From Chrysomallon squamiferum (lineage: Eukaryota; Mollusca; Gastropoda; Neomphalida; Peltospiridae): a stretch of 64,000 nt of DNA. The stretch spans positions 12,988,457 through 13,052,456 of the forward strand of contig CM022677.1 in NCBI GenBank assembly GCA_012295275.1. The letters run 5' to 3'. How positions within the stretch are numbered: position 1 is the stretch's first letter; every line of letters begins with the position of its first letter. The notes below the pieces were generated by a model, which ran no database searches, had not been told where the DNA came from, and saw only the letters and a program-made list of their open reading frames with translations. Positions 24,704-35,950 of the stretch are shown here, piece by piece. The translations under genes were made by a program, and so were the position numbers.

Positions 24704-25326
24704 TATAATTATAATTATAATTATAATAAAGTTATAACAAAAAATAGTAAAATCATCTGTGCACGAGGAATTTACTTGACAAAACAGTAACTGAGTTTAA
24801 AGAAATAATTTGTAATTTAAACTGAAAAAAATCACTTTAAAAACAAAAGAAAACATGAACAACGAAGATATTCTCGAATTAATCAGTTTGATTAAAATGT
24901 CTTTTTATTGTGATTCCAACTCGTTTTCTATCTTGATGTTGCTATTTAGAAGACATTTAATGTAGAATAATTTTGTGTGTGTGTGTGTAGATTAATTAAA
25001 CATTAAATATAATTTAGTTATTTATAAAACTGTATATTTTATTTCTTTTCAAATGTTTTCATTATTATTGTTATAGATATTCTGCTTATATTATTCATTA
25101 ACATGCATTTTTTTAATAAGTGATTTTGTAGTGTCATATCATATAATCTCCAGATTGTTTAATTTGACAATAATCCAAATTCCTACATATTAATAATTTT
25201 TAATGTTATCACTTATATTTTCCTATTTTTAAACATACTGCTAATATTTTAAAACATTTATGATCCTGATACTGTTAGATACTATAAGTTATGGATGGAC
25301 CAGTGAATGGCATATTTCCTTTTTAG
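23588..25326. other. Intron 3 of IgSF gene 1
   Basis: AT-rich, with an AAT microsatellite at 24,639-24,703. No additional exon is seen. Confidence 0.5.
24639..24703. repeat. (AAT)n microsatellite
   Basis: About 21 AAT units followed by ATAATT variants. Confidence 0.95.
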
Positions 25327-25670
25327 CAGAAGAAAGAAATTCAACAAGTGTTCCTACAACAACTCCAAACCTGGGATCAGGTTCTGGCTGTAATTTAGTT
25401 TGTATTATCCTCATTACAGTTATCAGTGTCACAGGTCTTTGTATAATCATAACATGCTGTCTGATTTCACTAAGAAACCAAAACACAAAGAAAAATGATA
25501 AAACTACAAATATTGAACTGAGCAGTAAAATGAACACTGATTCACTGAATAAAACTGATGTGAGCAACAATACAGCAGAGAGCCAACATTCTACCAAACA
25601 GAATTACAATAATGTTGATCATCAGAAAACAAAACATATTACTACTATTGATGTGAAAATCAAATTATAA
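25327..25670 (+). CDS. IgSF gene 1, exon 4: stalk, TM segment and long tail
   Basis: Terminal exon for the long form, residues 227-340. The acceptor is a tandem TAGCAG, so splicing at either AG keeps frame and adds or omits one Ala. The stalk is Ser/Thr/Pro-rich (NSTSVPTTTPNLGSGSG), suiting O-glycosylation. The transmembrane segment is about residues 249-275 (LVCIILITVISVTGLCIIIT, then CCLISL). The tail (276-340) is polar and Asn/Thr/Lys-rich; its only tyrosine, Y320, sits in QNYNNV, matching the pYxN motif for Grb2-type SH2 domains but not an ITIM. Stop TAA at 25,668. Possible poly(A) signals ATTAAA lie near 25,910 and 26,074. Topology is inferred to be type I. Confidence 0.72.
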
Positions 25671-26554
25671 ACAAATTAAGCAGTTTCAAATTTAATTTGT
25701 TTTTTATTGCTTCAGCTCAGTATACTTAGCTACATTCTTCATTATTTCAGATAATTTCTAGATGCCAGTGAGTGTTTGTCGATTATGCTTAACTAATCAA
25801 GGAGTAGCTTTATTTCTCTTTTAATTCTGATATAGCAAAAAAAAAAAAAAGTAAAAAATATTTTAAAAGAAGTGATGACTGTTTTAGTTCTACATTGAGT
25901 AATATGCTTATTAAAATAGATAAAGTTACAGCTTAATGCCGATCTTTCACACCACGCACACAGAGTGACATAAATGCAAATCTGTTGTTTAATTATACTG
26001 TAAAACCTTTTATAAACACTTTTTAACAGTTTTGAATATAATGTTTGCAGTAAGAACTTCCATGACAGATTAAAATATATTAACTAAAGATGTGAAAAAT
26101 GTATTTTTTCTTTCATTCTTTCTTTTCTTCATTAGAGCATCATTATTATATACCTGGTTTTTATATATGTAAAGTTTCACCAATACATATGTTGGGTATG
26201 TATGGTTTGAACCCAGAAATTACCAATTGTTGACCTGTGTGTTTTGTTGTGGAATGTCCTGTATGGATGTTTTAATGAGACGGACCAGAATGTTTACATT
26301 TGATATGATTATATTTCTGATTTATTATCTGAAATTATAGTTTGTAAATTAAATATTAAGGTTACTTGTCTAGTTTTAGTAATCAGATTACACCTTTTGC
26401 ATCACCTTGTCCTTTGATGTTATAGTAATAATAATATTATTATTAATATTATTATTTGTTGGATATTTTTCTTTTTCTTTTTTAAAATGTATTTTCTCCA
26501 CTTCATTTGTTTTTACCACACTAAAGCTTAACTCATACACATTATTTACAACAG
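25671..26554. other. 3'UTR/intron region after exon 4
   Basis: For the long form this would be 3'UTR; for the short form it is intron. It contains the block shared with 21,171-21,490. No further exon is seen before the microexon. Confidence 0.45.
25790..26110 (+). repeat. Direct repeat partner of 21,171-21,490
   Basis: Collinear with the intron-2 copy. Here it starts about 120 bp after the exon 4 stop and would form part of the 3'UTR of the long form. Confidence 0.8.
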
Positions 26555-26572
26555 AAACAACACCATCAAGCA
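26555..26572 (+). CDS. IgSF gene 1, 18-nt microexon of the short form
   Basis: A TTATTTACAACAG acceptor and a full GTAAGT donor bracket 18 nt in phase 1 on both sides. With the split codons it encodes ETTPSS and keeps frame between exon 3 and exon 5. The composition matches the Thr/Pro/Ser stalk of exon 4, which supports a shared role as a membrane-proximal stalk. It is inferred from splice signals and phase only, so transcript evidence decides it. Confidence 0.5.
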
Positions 26573-28251
26573 GTAAGTAACATAATACTTTGTGCTAATC
26601 ATTCATGTAACCTCAGTTTCCCTTTCACTGTTCTTAATAAAACCCTCTGAAATCTTATTATGCAAAATCACTAATCATAAACTGGTCAAGAATGCTTGAA
26701 AGTTATTCTTTTCACAATATAATATGATGTCATCTGATCAACACATTTCATTATTAAATTAACGTAAATTATGAGTAAACACAGACTTAAGACAGCCATA
26801 ACGAAGGTGTTTGACTCAGGCAAAATGATGGATACCACTGACTTGGATGATACCAACATAGTGGTCATTGCTGACATCCTAGTCTCAGTAAAAGTCCCAG
26901 CCAATGTTATATGCATTCACTTTAACTGGCTAGTGGTAGACAGTTAGAGTTCAGCCAGTCAGTGCAGAATCAGTGTTTTTTAACCTCTATTAATTTGGCT
27001 TACAAGCAGACAAAAACTTTATGAATTGCAAGGAGAAAAAGATAAAGATTTGCTCATAAACGGAGTGTTGTTGTTTCTTTGATCATGAGTGTTTCTGTGA
27101 ATTAATAACCTGCACTAAACAGGATGTTTTAAACACTCCACGTAGCACTTTTGCTTTAGATCAACAGTGAAAAACCATGTTAAATATCTTACAAGTATTA
27201 GGCCCTGGCTGCTTTTAGCCCCATTGGAAAGCTAATAAAATATGTAGCAAGATAGGAATAAAAATAAAATCAACATATTTTTCTTTAAAAAAATCTATTT
27301 CAAGCATAAATTACAATATATTATAATCAGTCGAATTACCACTGTAACATCGTGTCATAGAGGTAACTGAATATATATTTGGCAGAACTTAGTTAGAGTT
27401 GCAAATATTGAAAAGCTGTGACCATTATAGTAGGTTCAGTTGATTATTTTCAGTGAAAAACATTTGCTGCTGGCGGTTATAAACCAGTGAGTGTACAGAA
27501 CAACTCATTTAAAGAAGGAAAGGCTTTTGTGTGAATTTGTGGTGGGATTTTGAACAGGTGACTGTTAGACGAGTTTCGACTCTTGTCTGTGTGTGTGTAT
27601 GTACAGGTAGATAGGTAAACAGACAGACACAGATACACTTTGATAATTCAATACTGAAAAGTATCAATAAAATAGTTTAACTTTCAGGGAATTCAAATAT
27701 TTAGAGCAGTTTCTTCTAATGAATATACATGCATAGGCCTATATATATACGCATATATCTATATATCTAGCTATCTATATATGTATGTATGTATTCAGAT
27801 TTACAAACATAATTCACACAGTTCTCTTAATTCACATTTAAATTGCAAATATCATGTTTCCCACAATACACTCCTTTGTAAATACAAAGAAACACCAATG
27901 AGTAAGAGTTCACTACGGCAGTTCTTTGAAGACTGTATGCAATTATATATTATGTAAAGAAGCCCTTCGCCTTACATAGGCAGATGACCTATTGCAAGTT
28001 CATTTTATTCTGCTTAAAGAACAACTTACTATTCTCTGCTTTGAGTTTTCAGAGGCTAATTTCAATTAAATCAGTAGCCTAGGACCGCAAAAAAACTTTG
28101 AGAAACAGGTTTTTACTGTTGTCAGCAATTGAATGTTTGAAAGTTATTAAGAACGAATATAAGAGCTTTCAAGACTTTCACTTCTGGAGATAGACGTGCT
28201 TGAAAGATATGAGTATGTGTGTACTGCTAGATATTTGGTAGTAATTAAAGG

Positions 28252-28282
<31 letters not shown>

Positions 28283-28285
28283 CAG
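26573..28285. other. Intron of the short form
   Basis: AT-rich. It includes an AATAAA at 26,636 and short frames without support. No gene is recognised. Confidence 0.45.
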
Positions 28286-28340
28286 ATAAAATAAACGGAA
28301 GCGATTCCACATTTTCTTCAATGATTTATGTAATAATCAC
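28286..28340 (+). CDS. IgSF gene 1, exon 5 of the short form
   Basis: A TTTATTTCAG acceptor and GTAAGT donor enclose 55 nt that enter in phase 1 and leave in phase 2. It reads (N/D)KINGSDSTFSSMIYVII. The small polar run NGSDS before a hydrophobic stretch is what a GPI omega-site region looks like. It joins exon 6 exactly in frame. Confidence 0.6.
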
Positions 28341-28517
28341 GTAAGTAATCTTGTAACTATTTTCTTTTTATTAGTTATTTTATTGTAATAGTAATTTTCT
28401 CAGCTTACCTCTCAGTATATCTGCATGTATCATCTGTACCGCTCATGTATCGTTCAGTCTGTTTGTGTTGTGATTCTGTATATCTACTTTTCTGTCGGAC
28501 CGTCTTCAAGTATTTTT

Positions 28518-28554
<37 letters not shown>

Positions 28555-28735
28555 TATCTATATGTACATATAAAAATGTGCCGTTATCAGTGTATGTAAT
28601 GCTGTATATCTACATATATTGTCTTTTTTGATGTCTGTATGCCTTTCTTGTCTGTGTCTGTGTTTATCTATTTCCGTGTGTCTAATAATTCTTTGTTTAT
28701 CATTTTTATTTCATCTTTATTTTATATTTCTTCAG

Positions 28736-28772
28736 GTTTATCAACACTTTAGTCATCACTGGTTTGCTGTAG
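28736..28772 (+). CDS. IgSF gene 1, exon 6: hydrophobic C-terminus
   Basis: The acceptor TATTTCTTCAG precedes a 37-nt coding end in phase 2. With exon 5 it gives SSMIYVIITFINTLVITGLL followed by TAG. The protein therefore ends inside the hydrophobic segment, with no basic or cytoplasmic residues after it. This fits a GPI-anchor signal; a tailless transmembrane form is the alternative. The short form totals 262 residues. Confidence 0.6.
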
Positions 28773-30315
<1,543 letters not shown>

Positions 30316-30625
30316 AGCGAGCGAGCGAGCGTGTGTGTGTCATCGTGCATTTTCGGTCAAACATAATTTTAATTACAGTATTATCCGCTACCGCCACATA
30401 GCCTCTTCTTTACGATTAGCTGCAAGGGATATTTTATGCCCACCATCCTACAGACAGGATAACATATATACCTCGTTTCTACGTCTCCTTTCTAACTAAA
30501 CGAGTCAAAGGAGGAGGATCGACCTCACATTACTCGAACCGCATTCGAACGCTCCTGCGCTGAACTCATCCTTCTATCATGACAGTTCGAAGGAAATAGT
30601 GTACATTCAGTACATTCAGTACTTG

Positions 30626-30627
<2 letters not shown>

Positions 30628-30700
<73 letters not shown>
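30628..30700. repeat. (GA)n microsatellite
   Basis: About 36 GA units, preceded by a tandem GTACATTCA word. Confidence 0.95.
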
Positions 30701-30704
<4 letters not shown>

Positions 30705-30787
30705 AATATACAGTGTTCACCAAATGTGTCATATTTTATTATTAACAATTATTAGACTTGAATGCTCTGTAATAATGTTGATATAAG

Positions 30788-31075
30788 ACAGAAACAGAAT
30801 GTAACTATTACATCGTCACCATTAGTAACTGAACAAACCAAACTTTTCCCATTATCTTCTGCATTACAGTTTTCATTTAAACTGCTCCTTGTTACAACTC
30901 CAGAGTCAGCAATTGTCTCAGTGGAGCTGGTAATGCCGTCTGTTATCTTTGTACCATCTAAAGTCCATGCTTACAGCTTCTGGACGGCAAGGGTTGGTTG
31001 AACAATGTATTTGTGTAAGAATTCCTGGCTTTACCAGGGTTGATCCAGTTGTTATAGAGACTTTCTGCAAAGGAA
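30788..31075 (-). pseudogene. Inverted, frameshifted copy of IgSF exon 3
   Basis: Read on the minus strand from 31,075, the acceptor (TTTTTCAAG) and the exon words match exon 3 at 23,175: KPGILTQIHCSTNPCRPEAV, then ITDGITSSTETIADSG, then RSSLN. Relative to the frame needed to continue, one extra base sits just before the expected core Trp codon, so the exon is frameshifted; after it the Ig frame resumes to DNGKSLVCSVTNGDD. Homology continues about 300 bp into the upstream intron, to about 31,375, so this is a DNA duplication and not a retrocopy. The copies differ in many codons, so the event is not recent. Confidence 0.8.
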
Positions 31076-31375
31076 CTTGAAAAATAAAGCAATAAAGATC
31101 GAAATCTTGAAAATTAATAAGTACTAATTTTTACCATTATAGAACATTTACTTCCAAATGGAAGAAAACCAGTATTTTAAAATTTTCTTTTTCTTTTTCT
31201 TTTTTAATTATTTTTTTAAATTTTGTTTCTTTATTTTATTATATTTATTAGTAATACGGAAAGCATTGTTAACCTTAATATTAGTAATAGGGCTGTACAA
31301 CAAAACAACAGTTGATGAAGTGGCACATGGGTAAAATATTTATTTTCAGATTTTGAGTTTCACAAAATATTTAGG
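31076..31375 (-). repeat. Inverted copy of intron 2 end (22,925-23,174)
   Basis: Shared words with the intron before exon 3 include AAAAATTAGTACTTATTA, CCCTATTACTAATATTAA and ATATTTTGTGAAACTCA, in order and on the opposite strand. Confidence 0.7.
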
Positions 31376-31947
31376 AAGGGTTTATTGCTCAAAGATTTCA
31401 TTTACTGTGTGAAAATCTTCCACCATTATATGTTGATATCCACTTCTTATTGTCGGTACCGACCTCTGTCCATGAAAAGATGGAAAAACTCTAACCCTGT
31501 ACACTTTACAAAACCAATTTATTTATTTGCATTCTCTTTTATTTTGCATTTGTCATTTATAAATATATATTTCTTATTTAAAAACACGTTACAAAAAAAT
31601 TGGGGGGCGGCCTAGAACGCATTAACATTATTTCAATTAATTTCAATGGGAAAATAGATTTGATATACGAGCAAATTGAGTTACGAGCTCGGTTATGGAA
31701 CGAATTAAATTCGTAAGTCAAGCTACCAAGTAAGTCAAGTAATACCACTGTATTAAATTTGGCTGTTTCGGATCAGTAGAATTTTATTTATTTATTTATT
31801 ACGACACCATTCTCAAATAACAATACAGATGTTCTTACTTTAAGTAAAACAGCTATAATTCTGGCATGTGCCGTTAAAAAAATAATAATGAATTAAAAGA
31901 TACAGATAATAATAATAATAATAGCAGTAGAAGGAGCAGTAGTAATA

Positions 31948-31989
<42 letters not shown>

Positions 31990-32146
31990 TTCTGAGTCAG
32001 GTTGTATAACGAAGGTTAATGTTTTATAAGTATATAGAGACAAGAGTTATCTCCCACAGCGAATGTGACATACTTGTGCTTTTATCCTCAAATGCTGATT
32101 GCGATTAAGTACAACCAGAAAAAAAATGCATCACATTACTGGAGCC
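31376..32146. other. Non-coding spacer with trinucleotide repeats
   Basis: It contains AAT units near 31,903-31,922 and an AGT/GTA repeat at 31,951-31,988. Near 32,041 is an AGAGTTATCTCCC motif. No gene is seen. Confidence 0.5.
31951..31988. repeat. (GTA)n microsatellite
   Basis: About 12 GTA units. Confidence 0.9.
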
Positions 32147-32210
32147 ATGGTAGAATTTGGGAAATTGTGTCATAACTACATTATATTCAGCCAGTTCGAA
32201 AATAGTTCAA
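32147..32210 (+). pseudogene. Decayed copy of the IgSF signal-peptide exon
   Basis: The phrase GGGAAATTGTGTC and the end CAGTTCGAAA match exon 1 of gene 1, and the upstream GATTAAGTACAA block is shared. The copy reads MVEFGKLCHNYIIFSQFENS and has lost the hydrophobic core of the original signal. It is followed by GTATTA, a weakened donor. The duplication is in the same orientation as gene 1. Confidence 0.65.
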
Positions 32211-32253
32211 GTATTACTATCACCACAAGCACATCTGAATATGTATTCATACA

Positions 32254-32313
32254 TGCATACATACATACACATACATATATACATACATGCATACATACAT
32301 ACATACATACATA
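32254..32313. repeat. (CATA)n microsatellite
   Basis: Imperfect CATA units. Confidence 0.9.
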
Positions 32314-32320
32314 TTTACAA

Positions 32321-33675
32321 AAATATAATATTATCGATATCAATTTAAATTTTGTATCCTTATTAGAAATATGATTAGAAACATCAAAACTTATATTTAA
32401 TTTAGAAATATACCCCAGATAATTATGAAGCTTAGGACTGTAGGTGGATATTTAAAGCTGCAGTGTTCGCAGTGATGCCTCATTTTCATTTTGATGTAGT
32501 CGAGTTACAAGATGCCAAGATTAAATTTGCCGAATCGAAACATCGTAGCAGACCGCTTCCAGTTAGGTTTTTCAAAACTGTTGTTAGCAGTCATTGTTGC
32601 AGAGTTTCTTTAGTTATTTTCAATTTATATTTTATCCCAACACAATTTCTTTTTAATTTTTTATTTATTATGATTATTATTATTATTTGTTTTTACCTAG
32701 GGAACGTATATGAAAATACTGTGTAAATGATTCTGCATCCAAAAATTACAAAGCTCAAACCATTTGACAGAAAGAGCGGGAGATCAGTGTTTTTACGATT
32801 TCTGTAAATTAACAAAATTAACATGTAAGAAAATTAACTCCTGTTCACAACACATACATTCAGCCTTGTTCTTTTATTTCTTTACAAAATACTTACTGAA
32901 ACGAGGAAGTAACGTGACAGTGTAATAGTATTAAATACAATTTAGTTGTGTTTCTCAGTCTGTATTCAATTGGTACTGTTGTTCGGTTCGTTTCAACTAT
33001 ACGAGTGATTGGTCATCAGTTTACTGGACTATTTGTCGCTTTGGTAATAGATACTTGATTATTGTATATTATAAGACAACATCTAATGTCATCCTCGTTT
33101 CATGAACTTAAATAGTTTCTATTTCTAACTTATTTGCTGATATTTTTACATAAAATCTGTAACAGTGAAATATTTAAATTTCACATTTACTGTAATAAAA
33201 TATTTTCGTTGTAAGATAACGGTTTTGTTTTAATTTCATTCAGCTAATTAACTATTTCCATTTACTTTGATCTCAAAAAAGTTCATCAATTAGATATAAA
33301 AGAATCAATTACTTACCGATTCTCAAGTGAATGACATTAACACGTCACTAAGTAAACAGCTACAGAGTATTTGTTACATTCAAGTATGTAATAAGTGTCG
33401 TACACGCTTTACTGAGTTAGTGGACTCGAGTAAGCCCACGATAAGTAATTTCCTCTCATTTTATAAATATAAATGTTTTATAAATAGCGAAATTTTCAAG
33501 TTATATTTACTAACAAATTAAAAACGAATCAGGTGAAAAATGACAAATAAAATTAAGTAAATACATCAAAAATATAATAGAATGACAAAGCTGTAGTAAT
33601 GTAACACAATAACTTAACCTAGATAAAGTACAACTCGTGTACCCGGAAGAAACAAGTTTAGTCATAACATTCACA
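32321..33675. other. Upstream region of IgSF gene 2
   Basis: AT-rich; no exon was identified. The last 60 bases before the ATG would hold the 5'UTR. Confidence 0.45.
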
Positions 33676-33730
33676 ATGGCGCTGTTGAGATATTTATTTG
33701 TTTCTCTGACGATTGTTACTTACTGTCTAG
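33676..33730 (+). CDS. IgSF gene 2, exon 1: signal peptide
   Basis: ATG in good context (CACAATGG) opens MALLRYLFVSLTIVTYCL, a compact secretory signal. A consensus GTAAGC donor leaves phase 1, as in gene 1. The split codon becomes Gly on joining exon 2 at 34,046. The plan (short signal exon, then phase-1 Ig exons) is the same as gene 1, so the two are probably related. Confidence 0.65.
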
Positions 33731-34045
33731 GTAAGCTATTTTATTATTATTTTTAGCTGATAAATTAGAACAAATATGTTGGATATTACGGACAATATCT
33801 AAGGTCCATGCACTTATTAAGTTTCTGTTCTGGTTAGGGCTTGTGTTGTGTTAAAACTTAATCACCATAAACCTGTTTGAGACTAGCAGCTAAGGCATAC
33901 TTCTTGTTTATTTATGTGTTTATTTATGTACTTATTCATTCATTCATTCATTCATCCATTTAGTTCCTTACTTAGTTTTTGTTTTTATTTTTTAGCTGTT
34001 TACTTTTTATTTAATTTTGTTTCGTTATTTTTATTATGTTTGTAG

Positions 34046-34263
34046 GAAATAGGATTCTTGCCACAGACAAGAAAATGCCAGTGCTTGGTCAGTCTCTTGT
34101 TTTAATCTACACAAACAATGAAGAAGACATAACAGGATATGTTACTTTCAATCTGAATGGATCAACACAAGGAGGATGTTTGGCATTATGTGGACAGTGT
34201 GGTTCTGGATGTAATTACAATGTAACAAGACAGTCTACACATGTCATATGTTGGAAATCCATC
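34046..34263 (+). CDS. IgSF gene 2, exon 2: V-like Ig fragment
   Basis: Acceptor TTATGTTTGTAG and donor GTAAGT bracket 218 nt, entering in phase 1 and leaving in phase 0. It reads NRILATDKKMPVLGQSLVLI and continues to a Cys-rich run GGCLALCGQCGSGC and HVICWKSI. It can be aligned loosely with the first half of gene 1 exon 2, with a similar Cys-rich middle, but the D-x-G-x-x-x-C end of the Ig fold is absent. The next exon candidate is open only in phase 1, so this phase-0 end does not match. Either an exon is missing from my model or the gene is broken. Confidence 0.5.
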
Positions 34264-34821
34264 GTAAGTAGGCATTTATTATTTGGCAGGTTTACGTTTA
34301 ACATTAGATGAACACACATACACACAGACACACAATCCCATGTGCCAAAACAACCGAAGTAAATTTACTGTTTTCCATCTATAAAGTAATCCTGTAATTT
34401 AACAATTAGTATTACTTGTATTCAATCAAGCCAGTGGTTTCTATTCTTTTTAATTTTACTTCTCCTTCTTTTTCATTCGTTAAACAATTTTATTAAGAAA
34501 AATAATAATAATAAAAAAATAATAATAAAAAAATATTATTTGTTGACACAAGAAGAAAAGAAAAAAGATTAGTTTTTTTTTTAAATTATTAGTTTAAAAG
34601 TATGAAAATAGTTTCCCTGAAAAGAAACACGAAAAACACAATTACATCAGACAGTTTCTAGACTAATATTTAATAAGAAATGAAAATATTTTATATCATT
34701 AAATCATTAAATGAAGATAATAATGATGATGATGATGATGATGTTGATGATGATATGTAAAAATGCAAAACAATAAAAATAAATGTGCTAGAGATTTTAT
34801 CATTCAAAAACGGCCATTGCT

Positions 34822-34852
<31 letters not shown>

Positions 34853-34910
34853 TTCATTCATTCATTCATTTTTTGGTTTATTTCATTATTATTTGATTAT
34901 AACATTTTAG

Positions 34911-35060
34911 CTGTTGTTGAGGTATCAGTGATAAATTTTACTGATGCGTGTCCAAATCAGAGAGACATTGATTCTCAGACAGATTTTACTGTCAGCATAA
35001 TGACTGGCTGTTTTTCCAGCTGTGAACATCTCCTGGTATCTTTTTGCTGAAACTTCTGTG
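34911..35060 (+). CDS. IgSF gene 2, candidate exon 3 with a frame break
   Basis: Good acceptor (AACATTTTAG) and donor (GTAAGT) flank 150 nt. The first frame reads EVSVINFTDACPNQRDID and TVSIMTGCFSS. After one extra base the next frame reads VNISWYLFAETSV. Together these look like the B to C strands of an Ig domain (Cys, then Trp eight residues on), but they are out of frame by one base. This is either a pseudogene frameshift, a sequence error or use of an internal acceptor (CTGTTTTTCCAG) before GTGAACATC. Confidence 0.4.
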
Positions 35061-35506
35061 GTAAGTTTTGTTCAAAAATGAAACAAAAATTGCAATGAAA
35101 ATTGATCATGTATTATTATAAATATTTTGCTTTTATTTTATCAATCAACAGCAAACACCCCACTAAACACAACTGAAAAAAACGAACATTTTTTAAAATA
35201 TATTATTACAGTTGAAATGTATATCTAAAGCAAAAATGAAAATAATCCTTCCTTTTTCTTTTCTTTTTCTTTTTCAAATATTACAATGATTATTTTACGT
35301 GACAAAAAAAAAAAAAAAAGAAGATAAAACACTGTCGATTCATTACAATTCCAAAATTTTATAACCGCGAACAGACCCAAGGAACATTTATAAGAATAAA
35401 ATATTTGTTTTTCCTATGTACTTTTTATGTTATATTAGTAAAGGAATAAATTAATAACTGTCATTATATTTATATTTTATATTTATTTTTAAGAATTTGA
35501 CACCAG

Positions 35507-35663
35507 TTACTACAACAGTCAGTGATGGTTGTACAAACAGTTGCTAGGCTGACTATGAATTATTTAACTGTTCAAGGAAAAGTTAATGTCACTACTCACT
35601 TGATTCATCCATCTTTTAATAATGACGTCTATGAGAAGTTTATTTGTACCTTTAACTTTCCAG
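35507..35663 (+). CDS. IgSF gene 2, candidate exon 4
   Basis: An open frame from about 35,507 to a donor (CCAG before GTGACT) reads MNYLTVQGKVNVTTHL, then HPSFNNDVYEKFICTFNFPG. It has the look of the E to G strands of an Ig domain, with FICTF as the F strand, and leaves phase 1. The acceptor is uncertain: one after CACCAG keeps this frame, while the stronger-looking TTTTTAAG puts it out of frame. It would complete the domain begun at 34,911. Confidence 0.4.
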
Positions 35664-35950
35664 GTGACTAAACTATGCTCCATTGTTACTAGTTCAACTA
35701 AATGTATTTTTTTTTTTTTATAATTATGCACATACACAAGCACGCACGCACGCGCGCACGCACTCAAACAAATATGCAATAAAGCAAGACGAATTGCTGG
35801 CGTACGAATATGAAGTATTTCCATGTATAATTTGATATTCAAATTATTAATTCAGATTTTCTTATGATAAACGAATGAATGAATAATATTTCAAAAGATT
35901 GTAAGTCTGATACAGTCATTTTATTATTTATATAGTTATTACAGTATAAG

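Noticed and set aside
25289-25597. 102-codon minus-strand frame opposite exon 4
   Set aside because: Hydrophobic shadow of the TM exon; no splice or start support.
30762-31001. 79-codon + strand frame
   Set aside because: Antisense shadow of the inverted Ig exon copy on the minus strand.
32099-32374. 91-codon + strand frame
   Set aside because: Starts in the decayed signal exon region but is mostly translated CATA repeat.
35564-35842. 92-codon minus-strand frame
   Set aside because: Covers the + strand Ig exon 4 candidate and a GC/CA repeat; no independent support.
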